In this document: piece after piece, positions 36,562 through 44,453 of the stretch
Numbering within the stretch: the stretch's first letter is position 1
Layout: the number at the start of each line of letters is the position of its first letter
Assembly (NCBI GenBank): GCA_022826755.1
Contig: JAJDUG010000026.1
Span: 1 to 64,000, forward strand
Source of the DNA: Acidobacteriota bacterium
GTDB taxonomy: Bacteria > Acidobacteriota > Terriglobia > Versatilivoradales > Versatilivoraceae
DNA length: 64,000 nucleotides
Direction of reading: 5' to 3'
The notes under the pieces: model-generated
Told to the model about the DNA's origin: nothing
What the model saw: the letters and a program-made list of their open reading frames with translations, nothing else
The model's database searches: none
Program-made: the position numbers and the translations under genes

Positions 36562-37606
36562 TTCACTTCGTTGGGCGAAGGAATTCATCCGTGACCAGGA
36601 CGGTTCTGTCGCCCCTCTGCCTCTTTCCGAAGAGGAATTCAACCCGGACATCCAAGACGACCTGTCGTTGCAGGCGGTGCTTGTTGAGTCCAAGCAAGTT
36701 AGCCGTATACCGTTTGACTACCCTGCTGACGCTAGTGAATCAGAATTCCGATTCTTCGAAGATGGCCGTCAGCAAACGATTCAGATCGGACATATCCCGG
36801 TTGAATTCTCTGGCGACCATCGACTCCTTATCCCTGTCCATTACTTCGTGGTCGCTGCCGCAATTCTTGAGCGCAAGAACCGACGTTTAGCGCTGTGGGG
36901 AAGCCCAATAATTAGGGAGGGCATTTTAGTCGCTAAAGATTTAGTGCCAGACCAGCGCGTCTTAAAGAGAATCGAGGATACAGGGCTAAACGTTATCGAC
37001 ACTAATCCCATCGAAAGCGACTATTACAGACTGCGACGTAGAGCTCTCAATAGGGCGAAGGATGAGCGCCTCACTGTCGAGCAGCATCTGATCCGCGACT
37101 GGCGCCGTAGCAAAGAGGCCCACGACCATTTTCTGGTCATTGACGGTACGTTGATGAATCTGCGAGACGAGGAGAACGTTGAGAGGTGCATCGGGGTTAG
37201 CAAGAGTTTTGGATCCCGCTATTTTAATGTTACTGACCATAACCGAATTATGGCTATGACCGAGTTCGAGCGGTCTTGGGCCTTTCGGTTTCACTCCGAC
37301 GACTCGGACCTACGGATGAGGGGACGTGAGAGGTTAAGTTGGTATTTGAGATTGAGGTCGGGTGAACGAAGAGAACCCGAGTACGGATTGGTCCGGGTCG
37401 AGATTGGAAGACAACACGCACCGCGCGTTTCCGAACTTGCAGATCGCTTCTCTCGATCTCTACTCGCGGACCGCTTGCCAACGTCATACCCAGCCCCTCG
37501 CTGGGACAAGCACCTTTACCCAATTCGAGCCTGCGAGAGATATCTGACGAGCGTCATGCCGTCAAAGGGAACGATTGCCGCAACAATGGGAGGAGGTTGG
37601 GCATGA
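36548..37606 (+). CDS. nurA: NurA-like nuclease
   Basis: A 352-residue protein. Features of the NurA 5'-3' nuclease fold are visible: an acidic RFFEDGRQQTIQIGHIP segment near residue 69 where NurA has its first metal-binding Asp, a DHFLVIDGTLMNL segment near residue 194 matching the second acidic strand, and CIGVSKSFGSRYF near residue 213. A basic WYLRLRSG strand and the EYGLVRVEIGR strand come later. NurA partners normally form a complex with hexameric HerA to resect DNA. That fits the next gene, which overlaps by four bases (ATGA). The catalytic assignment is by pattern only. The operon also contains a DUF4338 protein, which is unusual for NurA-HerA pairs. Confidence 0.72.
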   Translation: MSVHDSLRWAKEFIRDQDGSVAPLPLSEEEFNPDIQDDLSLQAVLVESKQVSRIPFDYPADASESEFRFFEDGRQQTIQIGHIPVEFSGDHRLLIPVHYFVVAAAILERKNRRLALWGSPIIREGILVAKDLVPDQRVLKRIEDTGLNVIDTNPIESDYYRLRRRALNRAKDERLTVEQHLIRDWRRSKEAHDHFLVIDGTLMNLRDEENVERCIGVSKSFGSRYFNVTDHNRIMAMTEFERSWAFRFHSDDSDLRMRGRERLSWYLRLRSGERREPEYGLVRVEIGRQHAPRVSELADRFSRSLLADRLPTSYPAPRWDKHLYPIRACERYLTSVMPSKGTIAATMGGGWA

Positions 37607-39360
37607 CGGACCAATTGACTAGAGCTGATTCTATACCTCGTCTTAACGGATCGCCGGTCCTGCAAGATCAGGTCCATTCCGCAGAGGTAGAGGCGCCGGT
37701 GATGTTCGTCTCTGACTCTGGCAAATCTCTCGGTCGAACTGCGTCTACGAAGTTCGAACCCAACACGTCCAGTCGATTCCTGTTTTGGATCGCACGCGAA
37801 GAGGAGGATTTGGATAGAGGCAAACTCGAAATCGGTAACATCGTAGCGGCAGTAGCTGACGATGCATCAGACGTCACATTCGGGACAGTCGTTGAGATGA
37901 GATCTTATTCGGATGTAGACAGCTTCATCGCCGACTACCTAAGCCACGACTTCGGTAACGCTAATCTCCAAGTCCCGACAGACATCGCGGAGATCGTGGT
38001 TGTGACGTGCGATGTGATGCGAAATCTGTCCAACACCGCCCGGCCCGTAGGCCGATCGAGGGTATACTTCCCGAGTTCGCTGGGGATTCAATTCGCATAT
38101 GGGCTCGTAGACCGAAGTGGTGAGAGCATCTTCACCGGCGCGGCGATTCCAATCGGAATCTTTGAGAACGGTGATGGTACGACTGCGGCCGTGAGCATAG
38201 ATGAGGACTTTGTGATTGGCCCGGAGGGGGCTCACGTAAACGTTTCCGGTATCTCTGGATTGGCATCAAAAACGTCGGCGATACAGTTTGCTGTCAAATC
38301 GATCTTGACGCACACTTCGAAGAAGATTGGAGTCGTGTTCTTCAACGTCAAGAGTCGGGACCTACTTTATATAGACGAGCCTAACCCACAAGCACTAGAA
38401 GACCAGTGGTCGGTTCGTGTTTACAAAGAGCTCGGTATTCCGGTTGAGCCTTTCACTCAGGCTAGGTATTTCGCTCCACGAGATCCCGAGAAACCTGGAT
38501 CCACTCAAAGTCACCGGACGAAGGAGATCGAACCGTTCAGCTGGGATCTCCCGATGATCGCTGACGACATCCCTCAATTGTTCAATCCGCTTGATTGGGA
38601 TGACAAGCTAGAAGGTGCGTGGCTACGCGTCCGGGATGAAATAGACAATACGCCGCTATCTTCTTATGGTCAGATGTGGAAGTGGATCAAGCGCCTTATC
38701 AATGAAGCTAGTGCAGCCAATAATCAATGGCCCCAGGGGAGCCACATACAGACTTGGAGAAAACTAAACTCACGACTAGAACGCTTTCCCAAGTCGTATC
38801 AGGGACTAATTGAGACCCGGGGTAAGGGACAGGACATCCCTTGGAATGAATTGGCAGGTGAGTCGTTGTTCGTCGTTGACATGGAAATGCTGGGGGATCG
38901 TGGCAAGCGACTCGTTTTCGGCAGAGCGGTTCGTAAGTTAAGTGACATGATGGAACAGGAAGGGGCGGACCTCGATGCGGTCGTAATCTTCGTTGACGAA
39001 CTAAACAAGTTTGCTCCGTCGGGTAATTTGCGGACTCCGCTCAAGAGTCGCCTCGTTGATATTACTGCGCGCGGGCGCTCGATCGGGCTGGTCTTGTTTG
39101 GAGCCGAGCAGTTCTCATCCTCTGTCGAGAACGAAATCATAGAAAACAGTTCCACGTTCCTATATGGACGAACAGAGAGTAATGAGCTTCGGGCACCGGG
39201 ATATGCTTCGCTGTCGAGCGAAGTGAAGGCGAAACTCACCATGTTAACTCAGGGTCGTCTCCTGGCGAGATTCGCGAAATTCCCGCAACCGATATTCCTT
39301 CGCTTTCCGTATCCACCTTGCCTCCCGGGTGACAAATACGGCGAGGCGCCGGACGGTTGA
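37603..39360 (+). CDS. herA: HerA-like ATPase
   Basis: A 585-residue protein. The ATG at 37603 overlaps the NurA stop as ATGA and has GGGAGGAGG six bases upstream; the longer TTG start is unlikely. The N-terminus has a HAS-barrel-like region (LGRTASTKFEPNTSSRFLFW, LEIGNIVAAVADD, TFGTVVEM). The ATPase core follows, with a P-loop-like segment NVSGISGLASKTSAIQF near residue 220 and Walker B AVVIFVDELNKFAP near residue 462, then the RSIGLVLFGAEQF sensor strand. In the P-loop the residue before the lysine is Ser instead of Gly. HerA-type hexamers translocate DNA and load NurA-type nucleases. I infer a nuclease-translocase complex directed by the DUF4338 protein. Confidence 0.83.
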   Translation: MTDQLTRADSIPRLNGSPVLQDQVHSAEVEAPVMFVSDSGKSLGRTASTKFEPNTSSRFLFWIAREEEDLDRGKLEIGNIVAAVADDASDVTFGTVVEMRSYSDVDSFIADYLSHDFGNANLQVPTDIAEIVVVTCDVMRNLSNTARPVGRSRVYFPSSLGIQFAYGLVDRSGESIFTGAAIPIGIFENGDGTTAAVSIDEDFVIGPEGAHVNVSGISGLASKTSAIQFAVKSILTHTSKKIGVVFFNVKSRDLLYIDEPNPQALEDQWSVRVYKELGIPVEPFTQARYFAPRDPEKPGSTQSHRTKEIEPFSWDLPMIADDIPQLFNPLDWDDKLEGAWLRVRDEIDNTPLSSYGQMWKWIKRLINEASAANNQWPQGSHIQTWRKLNSRLERFPKSYQGLIETRGKGQDIPWNELAGESLFVVDMEMLGDRGKRLVFGRAVRKLSDMMEQEGADLDAVVIFVDELNKFAPSGNLRTPLKSRLVDITARGRSIGLVLFGAEQFSSSVENEIIENSSTFLYGRTESNELRAPGYASLSSEVKAKLTMLTQGRLLARFAKFPQPIFLRFPYPPCLPGDKYGEAPDG

Positions 39361-39627
39361 TCGGAAGCTATCCGCATAGATTCCAAGAGTCGCCGTATCG
39401 GCATGGCGGTGGCGTCCCCTATGCCCTGCGGGATGCCTAACTCGTGAGGTTTAGTGAAAAAGCGGATTAGTGCGTTGTCAACTTAACCCGGAAGCGAAAG
39501 TTGGCCGCGCTTGGGACGTCCCGAGCCAGAAGAATATGATCCACTGAGGAAGTATCTAGCCCTTATCCAGTCGTTAATTGCCCCGGCTATCCGAGCCGGT
39601 CTGACTGCCTTCCTGCAAGGGATCACT

Positions 39628-39738
39628 GTGGAGAGAGCGACCCCCGCCGGGGAGGGGAGATGGTGGATTTTGGCGTGCACCATCTCCCCCTGCCCGGTGG
39701 CGCACCAGCGCCGAAAAAATGGGGGTCGCTCTCTCCAC
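39628..39738. repeat. 111-bp inverted-repeat element with two internal hairpins
   Basis: A perfect 18-bp terminal inverted repeat (39628-39645 with 39721-39738, GTGGAGAGAGCGACCCCC) encloses a perfect 12-bp hairpin (39654-39665 with 39678-39689, GGGGAGATGGTG) and a 5-bp hairpin GGCGC-ACCA-GCGCC at 39699-39712. Transcribed from either strand, it would fold as a three-way junction. It may be a miniature inverted-repeat transposable element, a structured noncoding RNA, or an unusually elaborate terminator between two converging genes. No target-site duplication is obvious. Confidence 0.7.
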
Positions 39739-39752
39739 CATCCCCCCCCTCC

Positions 39753-39813
39753 CGTGCGGCGCCACGACGTGCCGTGCGAGGGGGGCACGCGCGGGGCCAC
39801 CGCCGCACGGCAC
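39753..39813. repeat. Adjacent GC-rich sequence with two mutually exclusive hairpins
   Basis: CGTGCGGCG at 39753-39761 can pair with CGCCGCACG at 39801-39809. Alternatively GTGCCGTGCG at 39769-39778 can pair with CGCACGGCAC at 39804-39813. The two right-hand arms overlap, so only one stem can form at a time. It lies 15 bases from the 111-bp element and may belong to the same unit. Confidence 0.55.
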
Positions 39814-39960
39814 TTTACCGCAGAGGACTCGGGCAATCCGTGCCAACTCATGTCCAATGCGGGTTTCCGGGCACAGTCTGGACCACAACGGCGAGGGCTT
39901 CGCCCTCTGATAGTGCAGATTTGTAGTTGTCAAATTGGTGCACCACCTGCGTGCACAACT

Positions 39961-40893
39961 CTACTTTGTAACATGGTCACCAATACGACGGCATCGGCGT
40001 GACCCCCAGAGGCGGAAACTGTCGATCGAACCGCGCCCCTTGGGCACCGGGTTTTCCCGCTCCCATTGGACGAGCTTCGTTAGGGCGGTATTGAGATCTC
40101 CATGGCGTTCGACAGTGTCCCAATCGGCCTCGTCGATGGCCTGACGAAGCACGAGAAACTCTTTTTCGTCGTCGCTCATGTCTCCGACCGTCCAGGATCG
40201 GAGCCTCCGGCCGGCGCGGTCCAGGAGCTTTTGCTCCCAGGCGACCGCAACCACCTCGACGCGCCGGCCGCACTTGCGGAGCCTCTCCCAAAGGCGGCGG
40301 TGGGCCTCTCCCCAGGAGTCCAGTTCCGTACGGGTTCCCATGCCGGGGTCGACGTAGACAAAGACGGCCGACTTCGGGCCAACGGCAACGGGCGTCTTGA
40401 GGGGGAAGTAATGGATCAGCCCCTTGGCACGGCCGGAGTAGATCCTGCGGGGCAGCAAGTCTCGCTTGATCCCGAGCTGCTCGAAGCAGGAGACCTTCTC
40501 CTGATCGGTCGGCAGCCAGGGCAAGTCCAGATGATCCAGAACGAAGTCGAGAGACAGCAGTCGCCTCCGAGTGACTTCAAGCGAGGTCTCCCGGCGGTGA
40601 CGGGAGTGGGGGATCTCCAGCTCCCGGTAGATCTGTTTGCCGAAGATGCGACAGATGAGCCGGCCATCAGCGACTCGTTCGTCGGCGAACGGCCGGGACG
40701 AGACCCGGCAATCGAGCAGGGCTTTGACGCATCGCCGGACGTAGAAGCGATTGGCCCCCTGTAGGAAGAAGGCGAGCTGGTCTCGGGTGAACAGACCCGA
40801 GTGAAGGCAGACCAGGGTGATCCATTCGGCCTGTTGCCGGGGGAAGCCAACAATCTCCAGCAGTTTTTCTCGTCCCTTCAGGTGGGCAATCAT
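39961..40893 (-). CDS. Conserved-looking protein of unknown function
   Basis: A 310-residue, strongly basic, soluble protein. The N-terminal third (residues 10-90) looks like a winged-helix DNA-binding region: EWITLVCLHSGLFTRDQLAFFLQG, then RRCVKALLDCRVSSRPF and a GRLICRIFGKQIYRELE beta wing, similar to replication-relaxation or mobile-element-associated proteins. The middle contains SAVFVYVDPGMGTRTELDSWG, and the C-terminus VVAVAWEQKLLDRAGRRLRSW. I cannot assign a family with confidence. It lies in the island beside the inverted-repeat element and converges with the HerA-like gene, so it could belong to a mobile element. Confidence 0.6.
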   Translation of the reverse strand: MIAHLKGREKLLEIVGFPRQQAEWITLVCLHSGLFTRDQLAFFLQGANRFYVRRCVKALLDCRVSSRPFADERVADGRLICRIFGKQIYRELEIPHSRHRRETSLEVTRRRLLSLDFVLDHLDLPWLPTDQEKVSCFEQLGIKRDLLPRRIYSGRAKGLIHYFPLKTPVAVGPKSAVFVYVDPGMGTRTELDSWGEAHRRLWERLRKCGRRVEVVAVAWEQKLLDRAGRRLRSWTVGDMSDDEKEFLVLRQAIDEADWDTVERHGDLNTALTKLVQWERENPVPKGRGSIDSFRLWGSRRCRRIGDHVTK

Positions 40894-41476
40894 GGTTTCC
40901 CTGATCTTGGGTATGGGGTCTCCATGCCGACAGCTTCACGCTTGCTGGTGGTGTTGTTCCGTGCCTCAAGGCTAGCACACTTTCTCGGAGGCACAGCCTC
41001 GCCTTCTGTGGGGTTGGTCCCGCGGATGTGAGCTATACTGGCGACCAGCCAAAGGTCAGGGTATCAACCAACCAATGTGAAGCCATGCAGCGGAAGCAAG
41101 GCAAGGACGGGTGGTTTCCCATCTGGGGTGTATTCTCCAGTGAAGCGAAATTGGGAGCGGGTCAAGCACGTCAGGTAGTCAGGGAGGAGCGAATCCGTGC
41201 ACGCCGGATCGGGAAATCAGGGAGCGGCGGGATGCAGAAGCCTTTAGTTTGGCAGGGCTTGTGGTAATCGGCAGCGGCCGGTGGCGTATTGTGGGGAGCT
41301 TGGTCGTGCTTGCGTCCTGCAGGTGAATTCAGAGACCGCAGGCCTCAGCCGCGAATAGCCGCGATTTTGGGTCACAGCGCATTCCATCGTCCGAATGCTC
41401 ACGCAGACCGGCAACACCGGCCGAAGGTCCTTGCGAACGACCTCGGCGTTTTTGCCGTGCGGGAGAAACTGATTCT
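40894..41476. other. Intergenic region with no supported gene
   Basis: 583 bases between the unknown gene and the 3' end of the PHP-SMC ATPase, both on the minus strand. Short frames on the plus strand (for example 41028-41267) show no family signature, and the region may be decayed. It must contain the promoter for the unknown gene near 40900-41030, but I see no clear promoter elements. Confidence 0.45.
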
Positions 41477-44293
41477 TCAGAACCCGTATTTTTCTTTTCT
41501 CAGATTAAAGGCAGCCTCGCCGCCTTCCATGATCCGCTTAATCGCGTCCCGGACTTTATTAACGTCGATCGCACCTTCGCCGGCGATTGTGCCTCGCGAT
41601 TGATCTCCGGCCGTCCGGTAGTCGCACCAAGCGACAAGCTCCGCGTCGCCATTCACTACAAGGTTCGCATTGTGGCTGGCGAAGACAAGCTGGCGCTTCT
41701 GTTTCGCCTCCCAGACTCGTTCAACGATTTGCAGCATCACAGGGTTGTCCAAGTCCTCTTCAGGTTGGTCGATGATCAGAGGTGGACCCGGCTGGTTCAG
41801 CAGCGTTTTCAAGAGTGCCGTAGCTTGCTGTCCCGCCGACGCGTTCCGAAACGGGATGTATTCCTGTTCCCGAGCCTGGTATTCGAACTCTGGCTCGCTC
41901 TTGATGGGCGTAAGTGACAGCGTCAGCCAATCATCCGGTCTTAGACTTCGACCGATCCCGTCCAAATTAGTTTCCGTCAGTCCGGCTCCCGATAACACGG
42001 GCGCCTCAGGCCGTTTATCGGCGCCATCCCTTTCTTCATCAAACTCTGCCAATTTCTCCAAGTCAGCAAGTATCCTTCTCCACAACGTTCTTGCTGCTTC
42101 CGGGGTATCGGCACCCGAAATACTTTCAGCCAGACGTTCGATCTTGTTGCCCGGCACACGAGACCCGGTCACTGCCTGCTTCAGACCTTCTATGAAATCC
42201 CTCCCGTCTGCGTATCGGTTCACCCTCGCCCGAATCGCCGCGCCTGAGTCCGAAGTGAGCTTCACACACTGCTCATCCAGTGCATCATTCCGCTCCTCCA
42301 TCAAGTCTTCCCACGCTTCTCGCTCAGCCCGGTGTGTTGCCTCCGCGCCCGCCAGCAACCTCAACTCTTCTCTTACACGCCCTGTTTCCCTGACATGTGC
42401 CTGATGCTGTTGTTCAATCGCCTTCAGTTGTTCCATCTTTTGCCGGTGCGCCGACGAACGCTCCACGGCAGCGTTATATGCCGCTCTGAACTCTAGCCGT
42501 TTTTCAGCCCATCGCCGCCACGGGCGGTGCTCATCCATGGTTTCGGGCTCGCGCATCATTGCATCGGCACGGTCGATCAGTGGATCGAGATTGGCCTTCG
42601 CATCAGAAAGCAGCACTTCATATTCCTCGAACGCTTCTTTTAGGATCTCCCGTTCCGGCTCCACCGGTGGCGCCTCGGCGCCTGACAGATGTGATTCAAC
42701 CGTTCTGCGCAGGCTATCTGCGCCCTCCCGGAAGCTATTGATCCCCTCACGCCACAACTCAACCGCCTGATCCGCACCGGAGAACACCGTCCCCCTATCG
42801 AGGAGCGCACGGTCCTCTTCTGAAAGCCCTGTTAGCCCTCGCCGTAGGGCTTCGGCCTGTTCTGAGAGTGACACTTCAGTGAGCCGCCTTTCCTCAAGTG
42901 TCCGAGACAGCGCGCGCCGTCGCCGCACCGTTGCGTATGTTTCTTTGATTCGCTCCGTTCTGTCGGATAGTCGCTTCTCGATGTCGTCCAACGTGGCGCG
43001 GATCGGGGACGTGATGAAACGTGAAAGTTCATCTACGCGCACACTTACATCGCTGAGCTGCTTCTGGCTGTATGCTTGGATAGGGAGCAGCCTCCGCACT
43101 TCTTCCTCAGAACACGGCCGCATATCGTCACCGCCGATTTTCATGAGCAGCTCGCCGTTCTGACTCTCTCGCCGAACCGTATGGGGCACGCCATGTATGT
43201 CAAGCTTCACTTCTACCGTCGCATTAAGCGGCCTAAGTGTCTGGTCAATGAGACGCCGACGGCGCTCCAGATAATTTGGCGCGTCGTCTTCGTCCACACT
43301 CGGGGGCGGCTGGTCGCACAACCCCCATCTGAGGTATTCTAGAATCGTTGATTTGCCCGTGCCACGGCCCCCAATAAGCGCGTTGTATTGCGAATTGAAT
43401 TCCACGTCGAATGGGCCAAGGAATTTGCTATTACTGAGCGAAATGCCATTAATCGCCACCGCTGGCAGCCGGGGATCTTCCTGCGAAACCCTTGATTCCT
43501 GAGCCAGACACGCTTGCCGTAGTGCCTCGGCTGTCGGCGTCGCCCACTTCACCCACGTCGATACACTCCCCAGCTCTGCATGGTCTTCGCTCCGACTATC
43601 CGAAGTCTGAAACACCGCAATACGCTTGTTCCCGTATTCACGTGCCTTTCCATTAATAATGCGCAGGTTTCCTTGTCCGAGCTGCGCAATTGAGCCATCA
43701 ACATACCCGCCGACGCAGGGCATTGCTTTGTATTTTGGTCCCGCCCCTCTCCGCAAAAGAGTGGTGGAACCGCCTTCACTGACATTTGGCAGGATGATAT
43801 ACCTTCTTCGCAGGAACTCGTGCTTGTCCAACTCGTCCCGCAGCTGACCAAGCGTCGTTATTTGCTCCAAACGCGCGACCTCGGCCGTTGTGGGTTCTGA
43901 TGAATGTCGCGCGGTTATTGCCAAGGCAGTCAGCGCCAATGAAAACAGGTCTTCCGGTAATTCGGCATCGAAAATGAGCAACGCTTGACACGGAACGTTG
44001 AGCGTCAATTCAATACCTGGAAAAACGATAATCTGCTTATTTTCAGACACAGGGCTTCCATCATCATCAATCTCTGTTTTTGCGGCCTCTCTGATGTACT
44101 TAGTGAATGCCAGATCGTGATGGTCCGTAATTGCAACTGCATCCAGTCCCTTCTCTCGACATGCTTGGATGAACCGTACCGCATAGTCACTCCGGTCCTC
44201 GTCGGAAACGTAATGCGTTCCGGTCCACTGAATGTCTCTCGGCGTGTGAACCTGCAAATCACAGCGGTAGAAATGTGCTCCCTTGTCCATCAT
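41477..44293 (-). CDS. PHP-domain and SMC/RecN-like ATPase fusion (TrlF type)
   Basis: A 938-residue protein. The N-terminal 280 residues are a PHP-type phosphoesterase domain: DLQVHTP near residue 12, the AITDHHD metal motif near residue 55, FPGIELTLN near residue 92. The rest is an SMC-like ABC ATPase: Walker A GGRGTGKSTIL near residue 312, a long coiled coil (about 430-700), then the ABC signature region FRNASAGQQATALL and Walker B PPLIIDQPEEDLDN near residue 862, closing with VFASHNANLVV. This domain order is that of TrlF-like proteins that recur in defence loci. PHP cleaves phosphate esters, possibly nucleic acid, and the ATPase probably senses DNA. Its role in this island is inferred. 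Confidence 0.85.
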   Translation of the reverse strand: MMDKGAHFYRCDLQVHTPRDIQWTGTHYVSDEDRSDYAVRFIQACREKGLDAVAITDHHDLAFTKYIREAAKTEIDDDGSPVSENKQIIVFPGIELTLNVPCQALLIFDAELPEDLFSLALTALAITARHSSEPTTAEVARLEQITTLGQLRDELDKHEFLRRRYIILPNVSEGGSTTLLRRGAGPKYKAMPCVGGYVDGSIAQLGQGNLRIINGKAREYGNKRIAVFQTSDSRSEDHAELGSVSTWVKWATPTAEALRQACLAQESRVSQEDPRLPAVAINGISLSNSKFLGPFDVEFNSQYNALIGGRGTGKSTILEYLRWGLCDQPPPSVDEDDAPNYLERRRRLIDQTLRPLNATVEVKLDIHGVPHTVRRESQNGELLMKIGGDDMRPCSEEEVRRLLPIQAYSQKQLSDVSVRVDELSRFITSPIRATLDDIEKRLSDRTERIKETYATVRRRRALSRTLEERRLTEVSLSEQAEALRRGLTGLSEEDRALLDRGTVFSGADQAVELWREGINSFREGADSLRRTVESHLSGAEAPPVEPEREILKEAFEEYEVLLSDAKANLDPLIDRADAMMREPETMDEHRPWRRWAEKRLEFRAAYNAAVERSSAHRQKMEQLKAIEQQHQAHVRETGRVREELRLLAGAEATHRAEREAWEDLMEERNDALDEQCVKLTSDSGAAIRARVNRYADGRDFIEGLKQAVTGSRVPGNKIERLAESISGADTPEAARTLWRRILADLEKLAEFDEERDGADKRPEAPVLSGAGLTETNLDGIGRSLRPDDWLTLSLTPIKSEPEFEYQAREQEYIPFRNASAGQQATALLKTLLNQPGPPLIIDQPEEDLDNPVMLQIVERVWEAKQKRQLVFASHNANLVVNGDAELVAWCDYRTAGDQSRGTIAGEGAIDVNKVRDAIKRIMEGGEAAFNLRKEKYGF

Positions 44294-44453
44294 TCCTCTT
44301 CTCCAGCCACGGTGTTCGGCATCGTCCCGTGGCCTCCTGTTGAATATGCAGTATCTTTCCGCTTTAGCATGCCTATGTAGCTGTCACACTTCACTGTTGT
44401 CTTATCGAATATGAACGAATCGAGGAATCGGCTGGTCATACTCATGGCGCTGC

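Larger units (their letters stand above)
39361..39960. other. Intergenic region dominated by inverted repeats
   Basis: 600 bases downstream of the HerA-like gene and upstream (on the opposite strand) of the 3' end of an unknown gene. The first 260 bases show nothing I recognise; a frame reading EEYDPLRKYLALIQSLIAPAIRAGL near 39520-39600 may be a decayed gene. The centre, 39628-39813, is extremely GC-rich and self-complementary, described as separate features. Confidence 0.55.

Noticed and set aside
39511-40002. 163-codon frame across the inverted-repeat region
   Set aside because: Its second half is translated hairpin DNA with low-complexity residues. Only the first 30 residues look protein-like and may be a relic.
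41028-41267. 79-codon plus-strand frame in the gap before the PHP-SMC gene
   Set aside because: No motif and no ribosome binding site; composition is like surrounding noncoding DNA.
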